From Elephas maximus indicus (Eukaryota; Chordata; Mammalia; Proboscidea; Elephantidae): a stretch of 64,000 nucleotides of DNA. This document shows positions 33,917-46,453 of this stretch, in pieces. How positions within the stretch are numbered: the first letter of the stretch is position 1; each line of letters begins with the position of its first letter. The position numbers were made by a program, and so were the translations under genes. The DNA lies in contig NC_064825.1 of assembly GCF_024166365.1 (NCBI RefSeq), positions 105,228,480 to 105,292,479 of the forward strand. The letters are read 5' to 3'. The notes under the pieces were generated by a model. It had not been told where the DNA came from and ran no database searches. It worked only from the letters and a program-made list of their open reading frames with translations.

Positions 33917-34855
33917 ATGGCTGAAAGAAACCTGAGTGTGGAGACAACATTTGCCCTCTTGGGATTCACAGATTACCCAGAGCTTCAGATTCCTCTTTTC
34001 CTTGTGTTTCTGATCATGTACAGTGTCACCGTGGTAGGGAATCTTGGGATGATAGTGATCATCAAGATTAACCCCAAATTTCACACCCCCATGTACTTTT
34101 TCCTTAGTCACCTTTCTTTTGTTGATTTTTGTTACTCCTCTACCATTACTCCAAAGCTGCTTGAAAACTTGGTCATGGCAGATAAAAGCATCTTCTACTT
34201 TAGCTGTATGCTCCAGTACTTCCTGTCCTGCACTGCAGTGGTGACTGAGTCCTTCCTGCTAGCAGTGATGGCCTATGACCGCTTTGTGGCCATCTACAAT
34301 CCTCTGTTCTATACAGTGGTCATGTCACAAAGACTCTGTGCCCTCCTGGTGTCTGGCTCATATCTGTGGGGGTTGTTTGGCTCCTTGGTACTCCTTTGCT
34401 ATGCTCTCCTTCTAGACTTCTCTGGACACAATGTAATCAACCACTTTTTCTGTGAGTATACTGCTCTCATAGCTGTCTCTAGCTCTGATATACGCATTCC
34501 TCACCTTCTGCTTTTTGGGTTTGCCACCTTCAATGAGGTGAGTACACTACTAATCATTCTCACTTCATATGTTTTTATTTTTGTGACTGTACTAAAAATC
34601 CGATCTGCCAGTGGACGTCGCAAAGCCTTCTCCACCTGTGCCTCCCACCTGACTGCCATCACCATCTTCCACGGGACCATCCTTTCCCTCTATTGTGTGC
34701 CTAACTCCAAACACTCTCGGCAAACAGTCAAAGTGGCCTCTGTATTCTACACAGTGGTCAACCCCATGCTGAACCCCCTCATCTATAGCCTTAGGAACAA
34801 AGATGTCAAAGATGCCTTCTGGAAGTTAATAGGTGCAAAAGTCCTATTTCACTGA
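33917..34855 (+). CDS. Olfactory receptor, OR5D14-like (block B copy)
   Basis: This is an intact 312-residue odorant GPCR, paralogous to 8622-9560 with about 25 amino-acid differences by hand count. The start MAERNLS is preceded by a cccctttgacag acceptor (AG at 33868-33869). GNLGMI, FHTPMY, C97, C179, KAFSTCASH and [12 protein letters not shown] are conserved. The motif after TM3 reads [13 protein letters not shown]127, nearly invariant in ORs, is replaced by tyrosine, and L131 is phenylalanine. D121-R122 themselves are kept. The frame is open throughout, so the gene may be functional or in an early stage of decay. Confidence 0.94.
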   Translation: MAERNLSVETTFALLGFTDYPELQIPLFLVFLIMYSVTVVGNLGMIVIIKINPKFHTPMYFFLSHLSFVDFCYSSTITPKLLENLVMADKSIFYFSCMLQYFLSCTAVVTESFLLAVMAYDRFVAIYNPLFYTVVMSQRLCALLVSGSYLWGLFGSLVLLCYALLLDFSGHNVINHFFCEYTALIAVSSSDIRIPHLLLFGFATFNEVSTLLIILTSYVFIFVTVLKIRSASGRRKAFSTCASHLTAITIFHGTILSLYCVPNSKHSRQTVKVASVFYTVVNPMLNPLIYSLRNKDVKDAFWKLIGAKVLFH

Positions 34856-34872
34856 CCCAAACTCAAAACACG

Positions 34873-35149
34873 CTTGGAGTCTCAATGAGCAACTGGACCA
34901 GACCCTACAATGCTTCTAAAATCTGTAGGATGTATTTGTAAGAGATGTTTATGAATGTTTGTCATGCTAATATACTGTGAATTGAGAAGTTCAAATTCCT
35001 TGAATATGCCAAAGAAATTTAATTCTGGAGTGAATTCCACAGGATTTTGATCCATGGAGTATCTATCTGCTTCTTCAAATTTTCTGAAAACTAACCAAAT
35101 ACTGCAAATCACAATAAAGACAAATAACAATAATAATAATATGATACTA
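34873..35149. other. Intergenic sequence after block B
   Basis: No gene or recognisable repeat. It differs from the sequence following block A, which sets the right edge of the duplication. Confidence 0.5.
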
Positions 35150-35324
35150 TTACTAATAATAACATATTTCTTTGATGCTTTTTGTGTGACAGACACTGAG
35201 TTAAGTTTTGACAAACTTTATCACATTTAAGACCCAAGTAATTACATAACAGAGCATACTATCAATATCCTGTTTCATATATGAGGAAACAAAAACTCTC
35301 AGAGGTTAAATTGCTCAATACTAT
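35150..35324 (-). mobile_element. MIR SINE
   Basis: 'tgtgacagacactgagttaa' and then 'tatgaggaaacaaaaactct' follow the MIR order. Confidence 0.6.
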
Positions 35325-35445
35325 ATACCCCAATGGTTAAGCACTCAGCCCTAACCCAAAGGTCAGGGGTTCAAACCCACCAGTGGCTCTGTGGGAGAAG
35401 AGATATGGCAATCTACTCCTGTAAAGATTAGAGCTTAGTGTTTCA
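35325..35445 (+). mobile_element. Partial AfroSINE, long variant
   Basis: 'atggttaagcactcagccct' to 'ctcctgtaaagattagagct'; the 3' half is missing. Confidence 0.75.
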
Positions 35446-35539
35446 GGAAAAGGCAACTTTCAGGGCAGTCAGTGAGACAGAGGCGTAATATGCTGGCTAT
35501 GCTATCTAGTTTTAATCTGGATTTCTAGACTAACAGCTG

Positions 35540-36007
35540 TGTTTTTGAGGAAAAACATGTTTTTCCTTGATGTTCAAAACAAGGATGTGAAACCATATGC
35601 CCCGAGGGGTTTTAACCAGGTGACTGTCTGCACCCCTCAGAACACGTGTACTCAGGAAGAGTGCTGTCTGGGTGCAGTTACCAAGATACTTTTTCAAGAC
35701 AGACAAAGAAAATACATGTAAGCATCCTGTGACTGTGATCTAAGCATCCTGTGAAACTATTTGTAGTCACTAACTGTATTATTCATAATCAATAACCAAC
35801 CAGAGTGTGGTTATTACAATGCTTATTGACTTTCCTGTAATTGCCCTCCCTATGGTTTAGTTCCTCTTTTTACCCCATAAGAATACATGTATAAAGAACC
35901 TGCCCCAGGACTACCTGGTTCCATTTTCAATAAGCTAAGGAATTCCCTAACTGCAATTGTTTTAAACCCTTAAACCTCTTTGTTTTAACTTGAAGCAGGT
36001 CTTAACA
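35540..36007 (+). mobile_element. Possible solo LTR fossil, family unassigned
   Basis: The composition resembles a retroviral LTR. A promoter-like 'atgtataaagaacctgcccc' segment is followed by an 'ttcaataagc' signal, between a cytosine-rich upstream part and a T-rich end. No internal region is seen. It abuts the left edge of segmental block C. The call is tentative. Confidence 0.35.
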
Positions 36008-36972
36008 AACATACGATTTCCAAAGATATTCTCTCAGTTTTTTAGCTCATCTTTTCACTTTTTTGGTAAAGTCTTCTGGTGAAGAAAAGTTTTTAATTAT
36101 TATTATGTTTCATTTTATAGTGATTAGGCAAAAATTCGCGGCACAGATAAATTTCTCATTCAAAAATTTATATACTAATGGGGGGGATGAGTTGGAAATG
36201 ACTCAATGGCATTGTTTTTTTTTTTTAAATTGTTTTTTGACATTGGTTCCAAACCCAGCATTGCGTCATCTCTTTTCCCATTCCTCTTTTCACCCCAGGT
36301 TCCCAGTGTCCATTTACCCAGTTTCCTGTCCCTTTCTGCATTTGCATCTTTGCTTTTGACAGGTGTTGCCCATTTGGTTTGCGTTCTTGCCTGAACTGAG
36401 AAGCACGTTCCTCACATGTCTTATTGTTTGTTTTATATGCCTGACAAATCTTTGACAGAAGTGCCATCTTCAGGAGTAACTTCAGTTCTGAGATAGGAGA
36501 GTATCAGTGGGCCATAGTATTTGGGGTTTCTCCAGTCTCTGCCAGACCAGGAAGTCTGGTCTTTTTTGTGAATTTGAATTTTGTTCTACATTTTTCTCCC
36601 ACTCTGTCAGGGACCTTCTATTGTGATCCCTGTCAGAGGGGTTGATGGCTGTAGTCAGGCACCATCTAATTCTTCTGAGATCAGGCTGGTGGAGGCTGTG
36701 GTTCATGTGATCCATTAGTACTTTGCACTAATATTTTCCTTGTGTCTTTGGTTTTCTTCATTTACCTTTGTTCTGGATGGGATGAAAACAATATGTGTAT
36801 CCTAGATGGCCACTTGCAAGATTTTAAGACCCTAGACACTACTCACCAAAGTAGAACGGAGAACATTTTCTTTATGAGCTATGTTATTCCGATTGTCCTA
36901 GATGTCTCCAGAAACATAGTTCTCAACCCTCAGCCCCAGTGACTCAGTCCCTCAAGGTATTTGGATGTGTCT

Positions 36973-36983
36973 AGGAAGCTTCT
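36973..36983. repeat. Target-site duplication, left copy of RTE in L1
   Basis: aggaagcttct is exactly repeated at 39236-39246. Block D has this word once, at about 59739-59750. Confidence 0.9.
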
Positions 36984-39235
36984 GACCCCCATGTGTCTGT
37001 CGGTTTGTCGTACTGTGTCGGCTTGCCTGTTGCTGTGATGCTAGATGCTACGACACCAGTATTCAGATACCAGCAGGGTCACCCATGGAAGACAGGTTTC
37101 AGCTGAGCTTCTAAACTAAGACAGACTAGGAAGAAGGACCTGGCAGTCTACTTCTGAAAAGCACTAGCCAGTGAAAACCTTATGAATAGCAGTGGAACAT
37201 TGTCTGATATAATGCTGGAAGATGAGCCCCCCAGGTTGGAAGGCACTCGAAAGGTGACTGGGAAAGAGCTGCCTCCTCAAAGTAGAGTCGACCTTAACGA
37301 TGTGGGTGGAGTAAGCTTTCAGGACCTTCATTTGCTGATGTAGCACTACTAAAAAAAAAGAGAAACAGCTGCAAACATCTGTTAATAATCAGAACCTGGA
37401 ATGTACGAATATCAATCTAGGAAAATTGGAAATCGTCAAAAATGAAATGGAACACATAAACATCAATATCTTAGGCATTAGTGAGCTGAAATGGACTGGT
37501 ATTGGGCTTTTTGAATCAGACAATCATATAGTCTACTATGCTGGGAATGACAACTTGAAGAGAAATGGTGTTGCATTCATCATTAAAAAGAACATTTCAA
37601 GATCTATCCTGAAGTACAACGCTGTCTATCAGTGATAGGGTAATATCCATACGCCTACAAGGAAGACCAGTTAATATGACTATTATTCAAATTTATGCAA
37701 CAACCACTAGGGCCAAAGATGAAGAAACAGGAGATCTCTGAAGGCATTGGTGAAAAACAAGGCTCCAGGAATTGATGGAATTATCAATTGAGATGTTTCA
37801 ATAAACAGATGCAGTGCTGGAGTTGCTCACTTTTCTATGCCAAGAAATATGAAAGAAAGCTTCTTGGCCAACTGACTGGAAGAGACCCATATTTATGCCT
37901 ATTCCCAAGAAAGGTGATCCAGCTGAATGTGGAAATTATAGAACAATATCATGAATATCACATGAAAGCCATATTTTGCTGAAGATCATTCAAAATTGGC
38001 TGCAGCAGTATATCGACAGGGAACTGCCAGAAATCCAGGCCAGTTTCAGAACAGGACATGGAACCAGGGATATCATTGCTGATGTCAGTCGGATCCTGGC
38101 TGAAAGCAGAGAATACCAGAAGGATGTTCACCTGTGTTTTATTGGCTACGCAAAGGCATTCGACTGTGTGGATCATAACAAATTATGGATAACATTGCAA
38201 AGAATGGGAATTCCAGAACACTTAATTGTACTCATGAGGAACCTTTACATAGATCAGGAGGCAGTATTCAGACAGAACAAGGGGATACTGAATGGTTTAA
38301 AGTCAGGAAAGGTGTGTGTCAGGGTTGTACTCTTTCACCATACTTATTCGATCTGTATGCTGAGCAAATAATATGAGAAGCTGGACTATATGAAGAAGAA
38401 CGGGGCATCAAGATTGGAGGGAGACTCATTAACAACCTGCGTTATGCAGATGACACAACCTTGCTTGCTGAAAGTGAAGAGGGCTTGAAGCACTTACTAA
38501 TAAAGATCAAAGACCACAGCCTTCAGTGTGGATTGGGGCTCAACATAAAGAAAACAAAAATCCTCACAACTGGACCAATGAGCAACATCATGATAAATGG
38601 AGAAAAGATTGAAGTTGTCAAGGATTTCATTTTACTTGGATCCACAATCAACGGTCATGGAAGCAGTCGTCAGGAAATCAAAAGACACATCGCATTGGGT
38701 AAATCTGCTGTAAAGGACCTCTATAAAGTGTTTAAGGGCAAAGATGTCAGTTCGAAGACTAAGGTGCACCGACAGACCCAAGCCATGGTATTTTCAATTG
38801 CATCACATGCATGTGAGAGCTGGGCAAAGAATAAGGAAGACTGAAGAAGTATTGATGGCTTTGAATTGTTGTATTGGAGAAGAATATTGAGTATACCATT
38901 GACTGCCAAAAGAATGAACAAATCTGTCTTAGAAGAAGTAAAACCAGAATGGTCCTTAGAAGCAAGAATGGCGAGACTGCATCTTACATACTTTGGCCAT
39001 GTTGTCAGGAGGGATCAGTCCCTGGAGAAGGACATCATGCCTGGCAGAGTACAGGGTCAGCGGAAAAGAGGAAGACCCTCAACGAGGTGGATTGACACAG
39101 TGGCTGCTGCAATGAGCTGAAGCATAACAATGATTGTAAGGATGGCACAGGACTGGGCAGTGTTTCGTTCTGTCATGCATAGGATCGCTATGAGTCAGAA
39201 CTGACTTGAGGGCACCTAACAACAACAACAACAAC
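36984..39235 (+). mobile_element. RTE LINE with internal deletion, inserted in L1
   Basis: The 5' end (gacccccatgtgtctgtc) and the (CAA)n 3' end are both present, but about 1 kb between the endonuclease and reverse-transcriptase regions is missing near 37725. Reverse-transcriptase motifs are readable on the plus strand at 37976-38371 (FRTGHGTRDIIADV, FIGYAKAFDCVDH, GIPEHLIVLMRNLY), followed by 'RYADDTTLL'-type sequence near 38440. Stops and shifts interrupt the frame. Perfect 11-bp duplications flank it. Confidence 0.92.
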
Positions 39236-39246
39236 AGGAAGCTTCT
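39236..39246. repeat. Target-site duplication, right copy of RTE in L1
   Basis: Exact repeat of 36973-36983. Confidence 0.9.
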
Positions 39247-40242
39247 ATAACTTTACTTTCATCAAGATGTACTACCTTCATCTATATTGTATGTTGTCTT
39301 TCCTTTTACTGAGTTAACTGTTAAGTGACTTTCTCTTCCCACCCCTCAATTCCCTCATAACGGTCAAAGGTTCTTTTTTTCTATATGTAAATCTTTTCCT
39401 GCATTTGTATACTAGTGGTCTCATGCAATATTTGTCCTTTGTGATTGACTTATTTCACTCACCATAATGCCCTCTGGATTCATTTACATTGCAAGATGTT
39501 TAAAAAGGTTCAATGTTTCATCATTGTTGTTTATCATTGCATAATATTCCTTTGTGTGTACACACCATCTTTTTGCTATTGTGAATAATGCTGCAATGAA
39601 CACCACTGTGCATATGTGTATTTCTGTGACGGATCTTATTTCTTTAGAATATTTTCCTAGGAGTGGGATTGCTGGATCTTAAGATATTTCTTTTTCTAGC
39701 TATTTAAGGAGGTGTCATATTGTATTCCATAGTGGTTGTGCCAATTTACATTCCTACCAGCAGTGCACAAGAGTGCCAATCTCCCTGAAACCTCTCCAAC
39801 TTTTTTTTTTTTTACTGCCAGTGATGTCTGAGTGAGACGATACCTCATTGTAGTTTTGATTTTCATTTCTCTAATTTCCAATAATTGTGAACATTTCCAT
39901 ATGTGTTTGTTACCTGCCTGCAAGTCTTCTTTGGTGAAGTGTCTATTCATATCCTTCACCCATTTTATAATGGCATTATTGGTCTTTTTGTTGTTGAGGT
40001 GTTTAGAATTCTACAGATTTTAGAGATTAGACCTGTGTCAGGAATGTCATTGCCAATTTTTTTTTTTTTTTCCCACAGTCTATAGGTTCACTTTTTGCTC
40101 TTTTGGCAGAGCCTTTTGATGAGCTTAAGGGTTTAGTTTTTAGTAGCTCACAGTTATCTAGTTTATCTTCTGGTGTTTGTTAGTTATGGTTTATACTGTA
40201 ATTATGCCAAAAACTAGGGCCCCTAGCATTTCACCTGTTTTC

Positions 40243-40738
40243 TTATGCTGGGTTCTCTACAGAAGCAAAAGCAGTAAAGTGTATATATATAGAAAAATAA
40301 AGACAGAGAGAGAGAAAGATTTATATAAAGGAAATGAGTTAAGTGATTGTGGAGGCTGGTACCTCCCGAGTCGGTGGATCAGAATAGAGGCTTCTCCTGA
40401 TTCACAAAGCCATAAGGAATAATGAACCCAAGATCAGCAGGTCAGAGAGAAGGGCTTTTGCTCACAGGTGTGAAGATTAACGAATTCAAATATTGCAGGT
40501 AAGCTGCTAGCTGAACTCCCAATAACTGAAGGTCAGATGAACAGGAGAGAGCTGCAGGATCTAGAGAAAGCAAAACCCAAGACACCCTCTTATTTTTGGA
40601 TGTAGGCTACATGCCCAGGGAAACAGTCTTTCAACTGACTGGCTACTTACAGCAGATCCCATCACAGGGGTGATCCCTTATAAACACTGCGAAACATGAC
40701 CCAGCCAAGTTGACACACAATCTGAACAACTACACTTT
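40243..40738. mobile_element. Interspersed repeat of unassigned family inside L1
   Basis: About 500 bp starting 'tgctgggttctctacagaag' and ending 'aagttgacacacaatctgaa' interrupts L1 ORF2. The same element is at the same place in block D (60775-61318), so it predates the C/D duplication. Its shape (end phrases, internal GA-rich tract) suggests an old LTR or DNA-transposon relic. Confidence 0.6.
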
Positions 40739-41870
40739 TCTTTTTTTTTTTCCCCATGATCTCTATCATTGTAGGTTCTGTATTTAGGCCTTTGGTTCCT
40801 TTTGAGTTAATCATTCTGTATGGTGTGAGTTATGGGTCCTGTTTCATTTTTTTACACAAGGACATCCAGTTTGGTCAGCATCGTTTTTTAAAAAGACTAG
40901 TTTTCCTCATTCAATGTACATTGGTGCTTTGTCAAAAATCAGCTGACCGTAGTTGGATAGATTTATGACTGTGTACTTGATTTTGTTCCACTGATCTATC
41001 TGTACCAGTTTCAGGTGTTTTAACTACCATGGCTGTATAGTAGGTGCTGAGATCAGGTACTGTGAGACCTCCTATTTTACTTCTTTTCTTCAATAATGTT
41101 TTGCTTATCCAGGACTTCATTCTTTTCCATGTAAAGTGGGTGAATAATTTAGCATCTTGTTAAAGAATGCCGTTGGTATTTGGATTGAAATTGTATTATA
41201 TCGGTAGATCCCTTTGGGTAGAACTGACATTTTCACAATCCAAAAGCGTGGTATGTTTCTCCATTTATGTAAGTCTCTTTTGGTATCTCCCAATAGTGTT
41301 TTGTAGTTTTCTTTATACGGGTATTTTACGTCCCAGATTAGATTTATTCTTAAGTGTTTTAACTTTTTAGGGGCTATTATAAATGGTATTGTTTTCCTAA
41401 TTTCCTTTTCCAAGTTTTCTTTGTTGATGCATAGGAATCCAACAGATTTTTCGATGTTAACTTTGTTTCCTGCTACACTGCTGAATTTTTCTATTAGTTC
41501 CAGGAGTTTTCCTGTGAGATCTTTGGGCTTAAGTGTTGAGTTTTTAGGAGCTCCCAGTTATCTAGTTTATCTCCTGGTGTTTGTTAGTTATGGTTTGTGT
41601 TGTACTTATGCCATATACAAGAGCCCCTAGCATTTCACCTGTTTCCTTACGCTGGCTTATGTTTAGGATCATATCATCTGTGAGTAAGGATAGTTTTCTT
41701 TCTTCCTTTCTAAGTTGGATACCCTTTTTTTCTTTCTCTTGCCTTATTGCTCTAGGTAGGATTTCCAGCACAACGTTAAATAACAGTAGTAATAAAGGGG
41801 AACAATTCTTGTCTGACACTTTTGTTCCTTTGGTTCTGTGAATCCTGTGAATGAGCAGTCTTGCAGTTTA

Positions 41871-43430
41871 AATGATCAGCTTATGTTGACAAGGAGAGAG
41901 GAAAAGGACCATTCTACACCAGTGCATAGATGATAATACAGAATTTCCAGAAATTTCTAATTCACTCGAATTCATATAAATAGAAGTGACTGGTTTAGGA
42001 CAGGAATTTAGCTCTTTTGTCTCCAATTCTACTGTGCTTTCTTTCTATTATCTCTAAAGCTGTCAGTCTGAGAATTCATGAATATTAATTTGCCCTTCAA
42101 AACGAAGAATCATTGGGGCCATTTCAATATGCTTAGATTATGTCTGGATATTATTTGCTCAAAGGTTGCAGGACTAGTAGTATCAGGTCTAGAATTCTTT
42201 CTAAGATTTGTTTGCTTAAGTTTAATTTTATTAAGACTAAAAAGAATGTACTGCAAGATTCATCTGGTAATATCAAGGAATCATATTTTAAAATTTCTTT
42301 TCTAATGTCCATATGAAAGAATGAACAAAGATACTCAGGAAAAAAAAAAGACTGAAAAAGATAATAAAGCAAATTAGAGTAGGAAGGCTAATCCTGCAAA
42401 GTATTAAAAAAAAATTTAAAGTATCTATTATTAAAATAGTGTAATATTGGGGCCAACAGATGTCCAAGAGCCATATGGCCTCTTTCCTTAGCTATACAAG
42501 GAAAGGATGAAATTGGACCTCTTTCTTACTTCTCACATCAAATTACACTATGAAAACAAAGTGTAAAATTTAGATTACATGAATATACAGAAATTTTGCA
42601 GCAAAAACAAAAGAACATAAATTAAAATCACAAATGAAAAAATCCGGAAAAACAATTACCAGTTATGTCACATAGAATAGAGGAGAAAATAACACTCCTG
42701 TGGAAAAATGGACATAAGATATGATTAAAGAGTCCTCACTTAGAAAATACAAATAGCTCCAGAAGGTATGAAGAGTTGTTCAATCAGAGTCAAAATAGTA
42801 GAAGCATGTGTGAAAACCACTCTTAGATATCATTTCTCACCTATCAGTAGGGTGTTTAGTAATTAGTCAATTAATATTTGATAATTATGTCTCCTAGTTA
42901 CATATAAGATCAGTATGAATTAGAATCAACTAAATTTTTTAAATGGCATTTTTTTTTTTTAATAGTCACATGTACTTGACAACTATTGGACATTATGGAA
43001 GTGTTCAGAAGGCTGGGGAAGATGACTTTAAAATATAAATTACTTCTTATAAAATGTTCCTAATAATAATGTAATTTTCCTCCAGGTTTTCCAGTACAGC
43101 TAAAAAGGTAGTTAATTGGGTATTTTTTGTCCTCTAGAGAATAGCCTCTAGGGTTTATGTCCCAAGGTTGTGAGTACAAATGTAATGTTGCATATACTTC
43201 TCTCCCACTGAAGTTTCCCAGTGGCAGGAGAGGCCTTCTCTTTGCCATTAGCAGGTTTGTTAAAAATTCTAAAGACACAACGTTATTAACATCAATGTAA
43301 GATATCTAGGATATAATATGAAGGTGGAAACATAACCTTTAGAAGTGGAATTTTTTAGGAATATTGAGCCAGAACAAAAGGTACATATCTGAACATACAA
43401 GGAAGAGGATGTACACTCTTTATGCCAAGC
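41871..43430. other. Non-coding part of block C
   Basis: It aligns with 62466-64000 but shows no gene. An AfroSINE tail fragment of about 55 bp lies at 42905-42960 (gtatgaattagaatcaact) and is shared with block D. Confidence 0.6.
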
Positions 43431-43692
43431 TTTGCATAGAGAAACTCCCTCATTTAAAAAAAAAAAAAAACTAACCTCTTGCTGTTGAGTTGAACCTAAT
43501 TCACCAAACTCCTCAATAATAGTGCCCTGGGTGCCAGGTACCTTGGGTAGGGGAATAGAGGAGACATGAAAGGTTTTGGAACGTGTATTTTCTTCCTCTT
43601 GTAAATTTTCAGAGCAGATTTCAAGGTAGAGCGCAGAAGTATTTAAGCAGAATGCAATAAACAGAAATTGACCAAAGCCTTTTGAAAAAGAA

Positions 43693-44375
<683 letters not shown>

Positions 44376-45778
44376 TTCTATCCAAACTTCCAGCTTTAAT
44401 GGTTACCAAGCATAAATCAGGGAAATCATGTGTTTCCTGACATCAAAAGAAAAATAAAATGGGAGGAAATTATAGGGAAGGAAATTTTAGCTATCCTATT
44501 TCCTGGACTAAATGACAGAATAAATTTATCATCAGTTTAATATCAACATTTAGAACAGAAAATAGTCTTTAAAGATATATATTTGATTAAAATTATGTAT
44601 TAAAGGCCTTAAATAAATGCAATTTGTTGTTAAAAAATGTGATAATTAGAATGACTAGTTGTGCGATGGGTTGCCTTTTGAGGTTGTCTTCAACACTCAG
44701 ATTTTATAGAAACAGGATGGGGCCATTGAGGGACTCCGTATAGCACATGACATGACATCTTTATTTCTGGACCATCTGAAAATGATTTGTTGGGTTTCAG
44801 AATCAGAGAGGAACTTAACACAAATCATAGACGGAGAAAGAGTTTCCCAGTATGTTGGGATCTGAAAGGTGCTGGTCACCAATTCAAGAGATCTAATTTT
44901 GTGTGTGTGTGTTGTGTTATGTGTGTTTCTGTTAGTCTTTTCTCTAAAATGATTTAATTGTGCCCTACTATTCCATGTTTTTAATTCTTATACACATGCA
45001 ATAAAGGGTGAGAATGAGTACCCACGGTGTGTAGAAGGAAGAGAAGTGAATGGGAGAAACTGTCGGAATGCGTATTTCTAAGTCAAAGAGTCTTTAGTTA
45101 TTCCTGTGAGACAACATCTCTAAATCCCATTCACCAGTGTTTTATCTGGAGGCTGCTCTCTACTATATCTCTGTGGCACATAACAGTGTCACTGGAATAT
45201 TTCCTAAAGTTTCAGAGTCTATAGTTTGCTCAAAATTTAAGGGGTGATCGTTAACAAAGGAAATGCATTAGTAGATAGACTTATTAAATGGACCGTTGTA
45301 TGGGGTAGAGAAATGGATACACGGCTGTGGATCAGAGACTGGATTTTATTTGCATGTCGTTGTAAAAATCAAGACTTCTTTTGGCTGCTATTGTGCCATT
45401 TTTAGAATAAGAATGTAGACTAGATTATATCTATCATGTACTCTAGTCTTTATATTCATCAAACAATGAGGGAGAATTGGAATTTAGAACTCCCAGATTT
45501 GAAGAATGTAAAAATGTTGTCGACAAGTCAACTTGGAATCACGGGGACCTCATGAGTACGAGAAGAAGTGTGAAGCAAAAATTTCTCAATGTCTGCTTTT
45601 TCAGAGTTAGATCACCAGTCCTTTTTTTCAAATGTACCTATGAGTAGACAGGAACTTCCAATTTTCTGTTTATAGCCAAGTGCATTATACAGTGGTACCA
45701 CACAGACTGTTAAAAAGTAATCGAGATTTATTTTGATATAGGATTAATATCTGTGTCAGAAAGAAAAATGATTAAATA
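44376..45778. other. Intergenic stretch
   Basis: No gene was found. A short (TG)n lies at about 44900-44925. The rest is unassigned. Confidence 0.5.
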
Positions 45779-46010
45779 CCCATGTACTTTTTCCTCAGCC
45801 ACCTCTCATTGGTAGATTTCTGCTATTCTTCCATCATTGCTCCTAAGATGCTGATGAACCTAGTTGTAGAAGACAGAACCATTTCACTTTTAGGATATGT
45901 ACTGCAATTCTTTCTCTTTGGTACCTTTGTGTTGACTGAATCATTTCTATTGGCTGTAATGGCCTATGACCACTTTGTGGCCATTTGCAACCCTCTGCTC
46001 TACACAGTAA
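45779..46010 (+). pseudogene. OR fragment (TM2 to TM3), OR5D18-like
   Basis: About 230 bp encode [22 protein letters not shown] through [18 protein letters not shown], that is TM2 to just past TM3. Both ends stop abruptly, with no other OR sequence around. It is very similar to 46631-46858 in the pseudogene 0.85 kb downstream, so it is probably a partial local duplicate. The motif reads DHF in both. Confidence 0.88.
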
Positions 46011-46453
46011 TAATAAAAACACAAATGGGAAGTGTTAAGACTGTCCATTCTTTATGTCCATTGTGTATACATGTTATGAACCAATTAAATGATATAATTT
46101 AGATTTTTCTGATTTTTGTTATTGACTGTGAGGCTGACATAATCCAGCATCAAGCCAGGCTTGTCTTCTATGACCTGATAACATTCAAGGAGAACTGAAA
46201 CTGTTATGTGAGAATTTGATTTAAATTTACCATACAATCCCTAAATTCTTTAAGAAAATTTTTAAAAGTGGTAAACATTTTTTAAAATTTTAGAAATTTA
46301 CCATATTTTGGCTAATAAAAACATAAATTCTGAAAAAGATATGCTTTTCAGTCCTGGCAAGGGGAAGTTGATCCAAGCTTCATATGTCCCCACTATCTTT
46401 ATTTTATTTTTTAACTTCTAGGACTGACTTTCATATTTTGACAAACAGAAGCC
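46011..46453. other. Spacer between OR fragment and OR pseudogene
   Basis: AT-rich, no recognisable feature. Confidence 0.5.

Larger units (their letters stand above)
29225..34872. repeat. Segmental duplication block B (pairs with 3890-9580)
   Basis: This is the direct-orientation copy of block A, about 25.3 kb downstream. Its two OR genes are both intact, whereas A keeps only one. Block B alone has the SINE at 31585-31757 and the (TA)n tract at 33106-33165. The real unit may extend further 5' here, since the intact OR start lies upstream of the homology edge. Confidence 0.88.
36008..41870 (-). mobile_element. 5'-truncated L1 LINE (block C copy)
   Basis: This is a minus-strand L1: 3' UTR (about 36100-39400, interrupted), then ORF2 in antisense from about 39420 to 41870. 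ORF2 C-terminal text is visible on the minus strand, for example '[20 protein letters not shown]' near 41413-41350 and 'WDVKYPYKENYKTLLGDTKR' further on. Stops and shifts break it. It is interrupted by an RTE (36984-39235) and by an unassigned repeat (40243-40738). A 45-bp SINE tail lies at 36182-36227. Confidence 0.85.
36008..43430. repeat. Segmental duplication block C (pairs with 58816-64000)
   Basis: It is collinear and in direct orientation with block D over the L1, the unassigned repeat inside it, and about 1.5 kb of downstream single-copy-looking DNA. The RTE of 2.25 kb in C is absent from D. Homology begins at 'gatttccaaagatattctc' here and 'gattcccaaagatattctc' in D. Confidence 0.87.
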
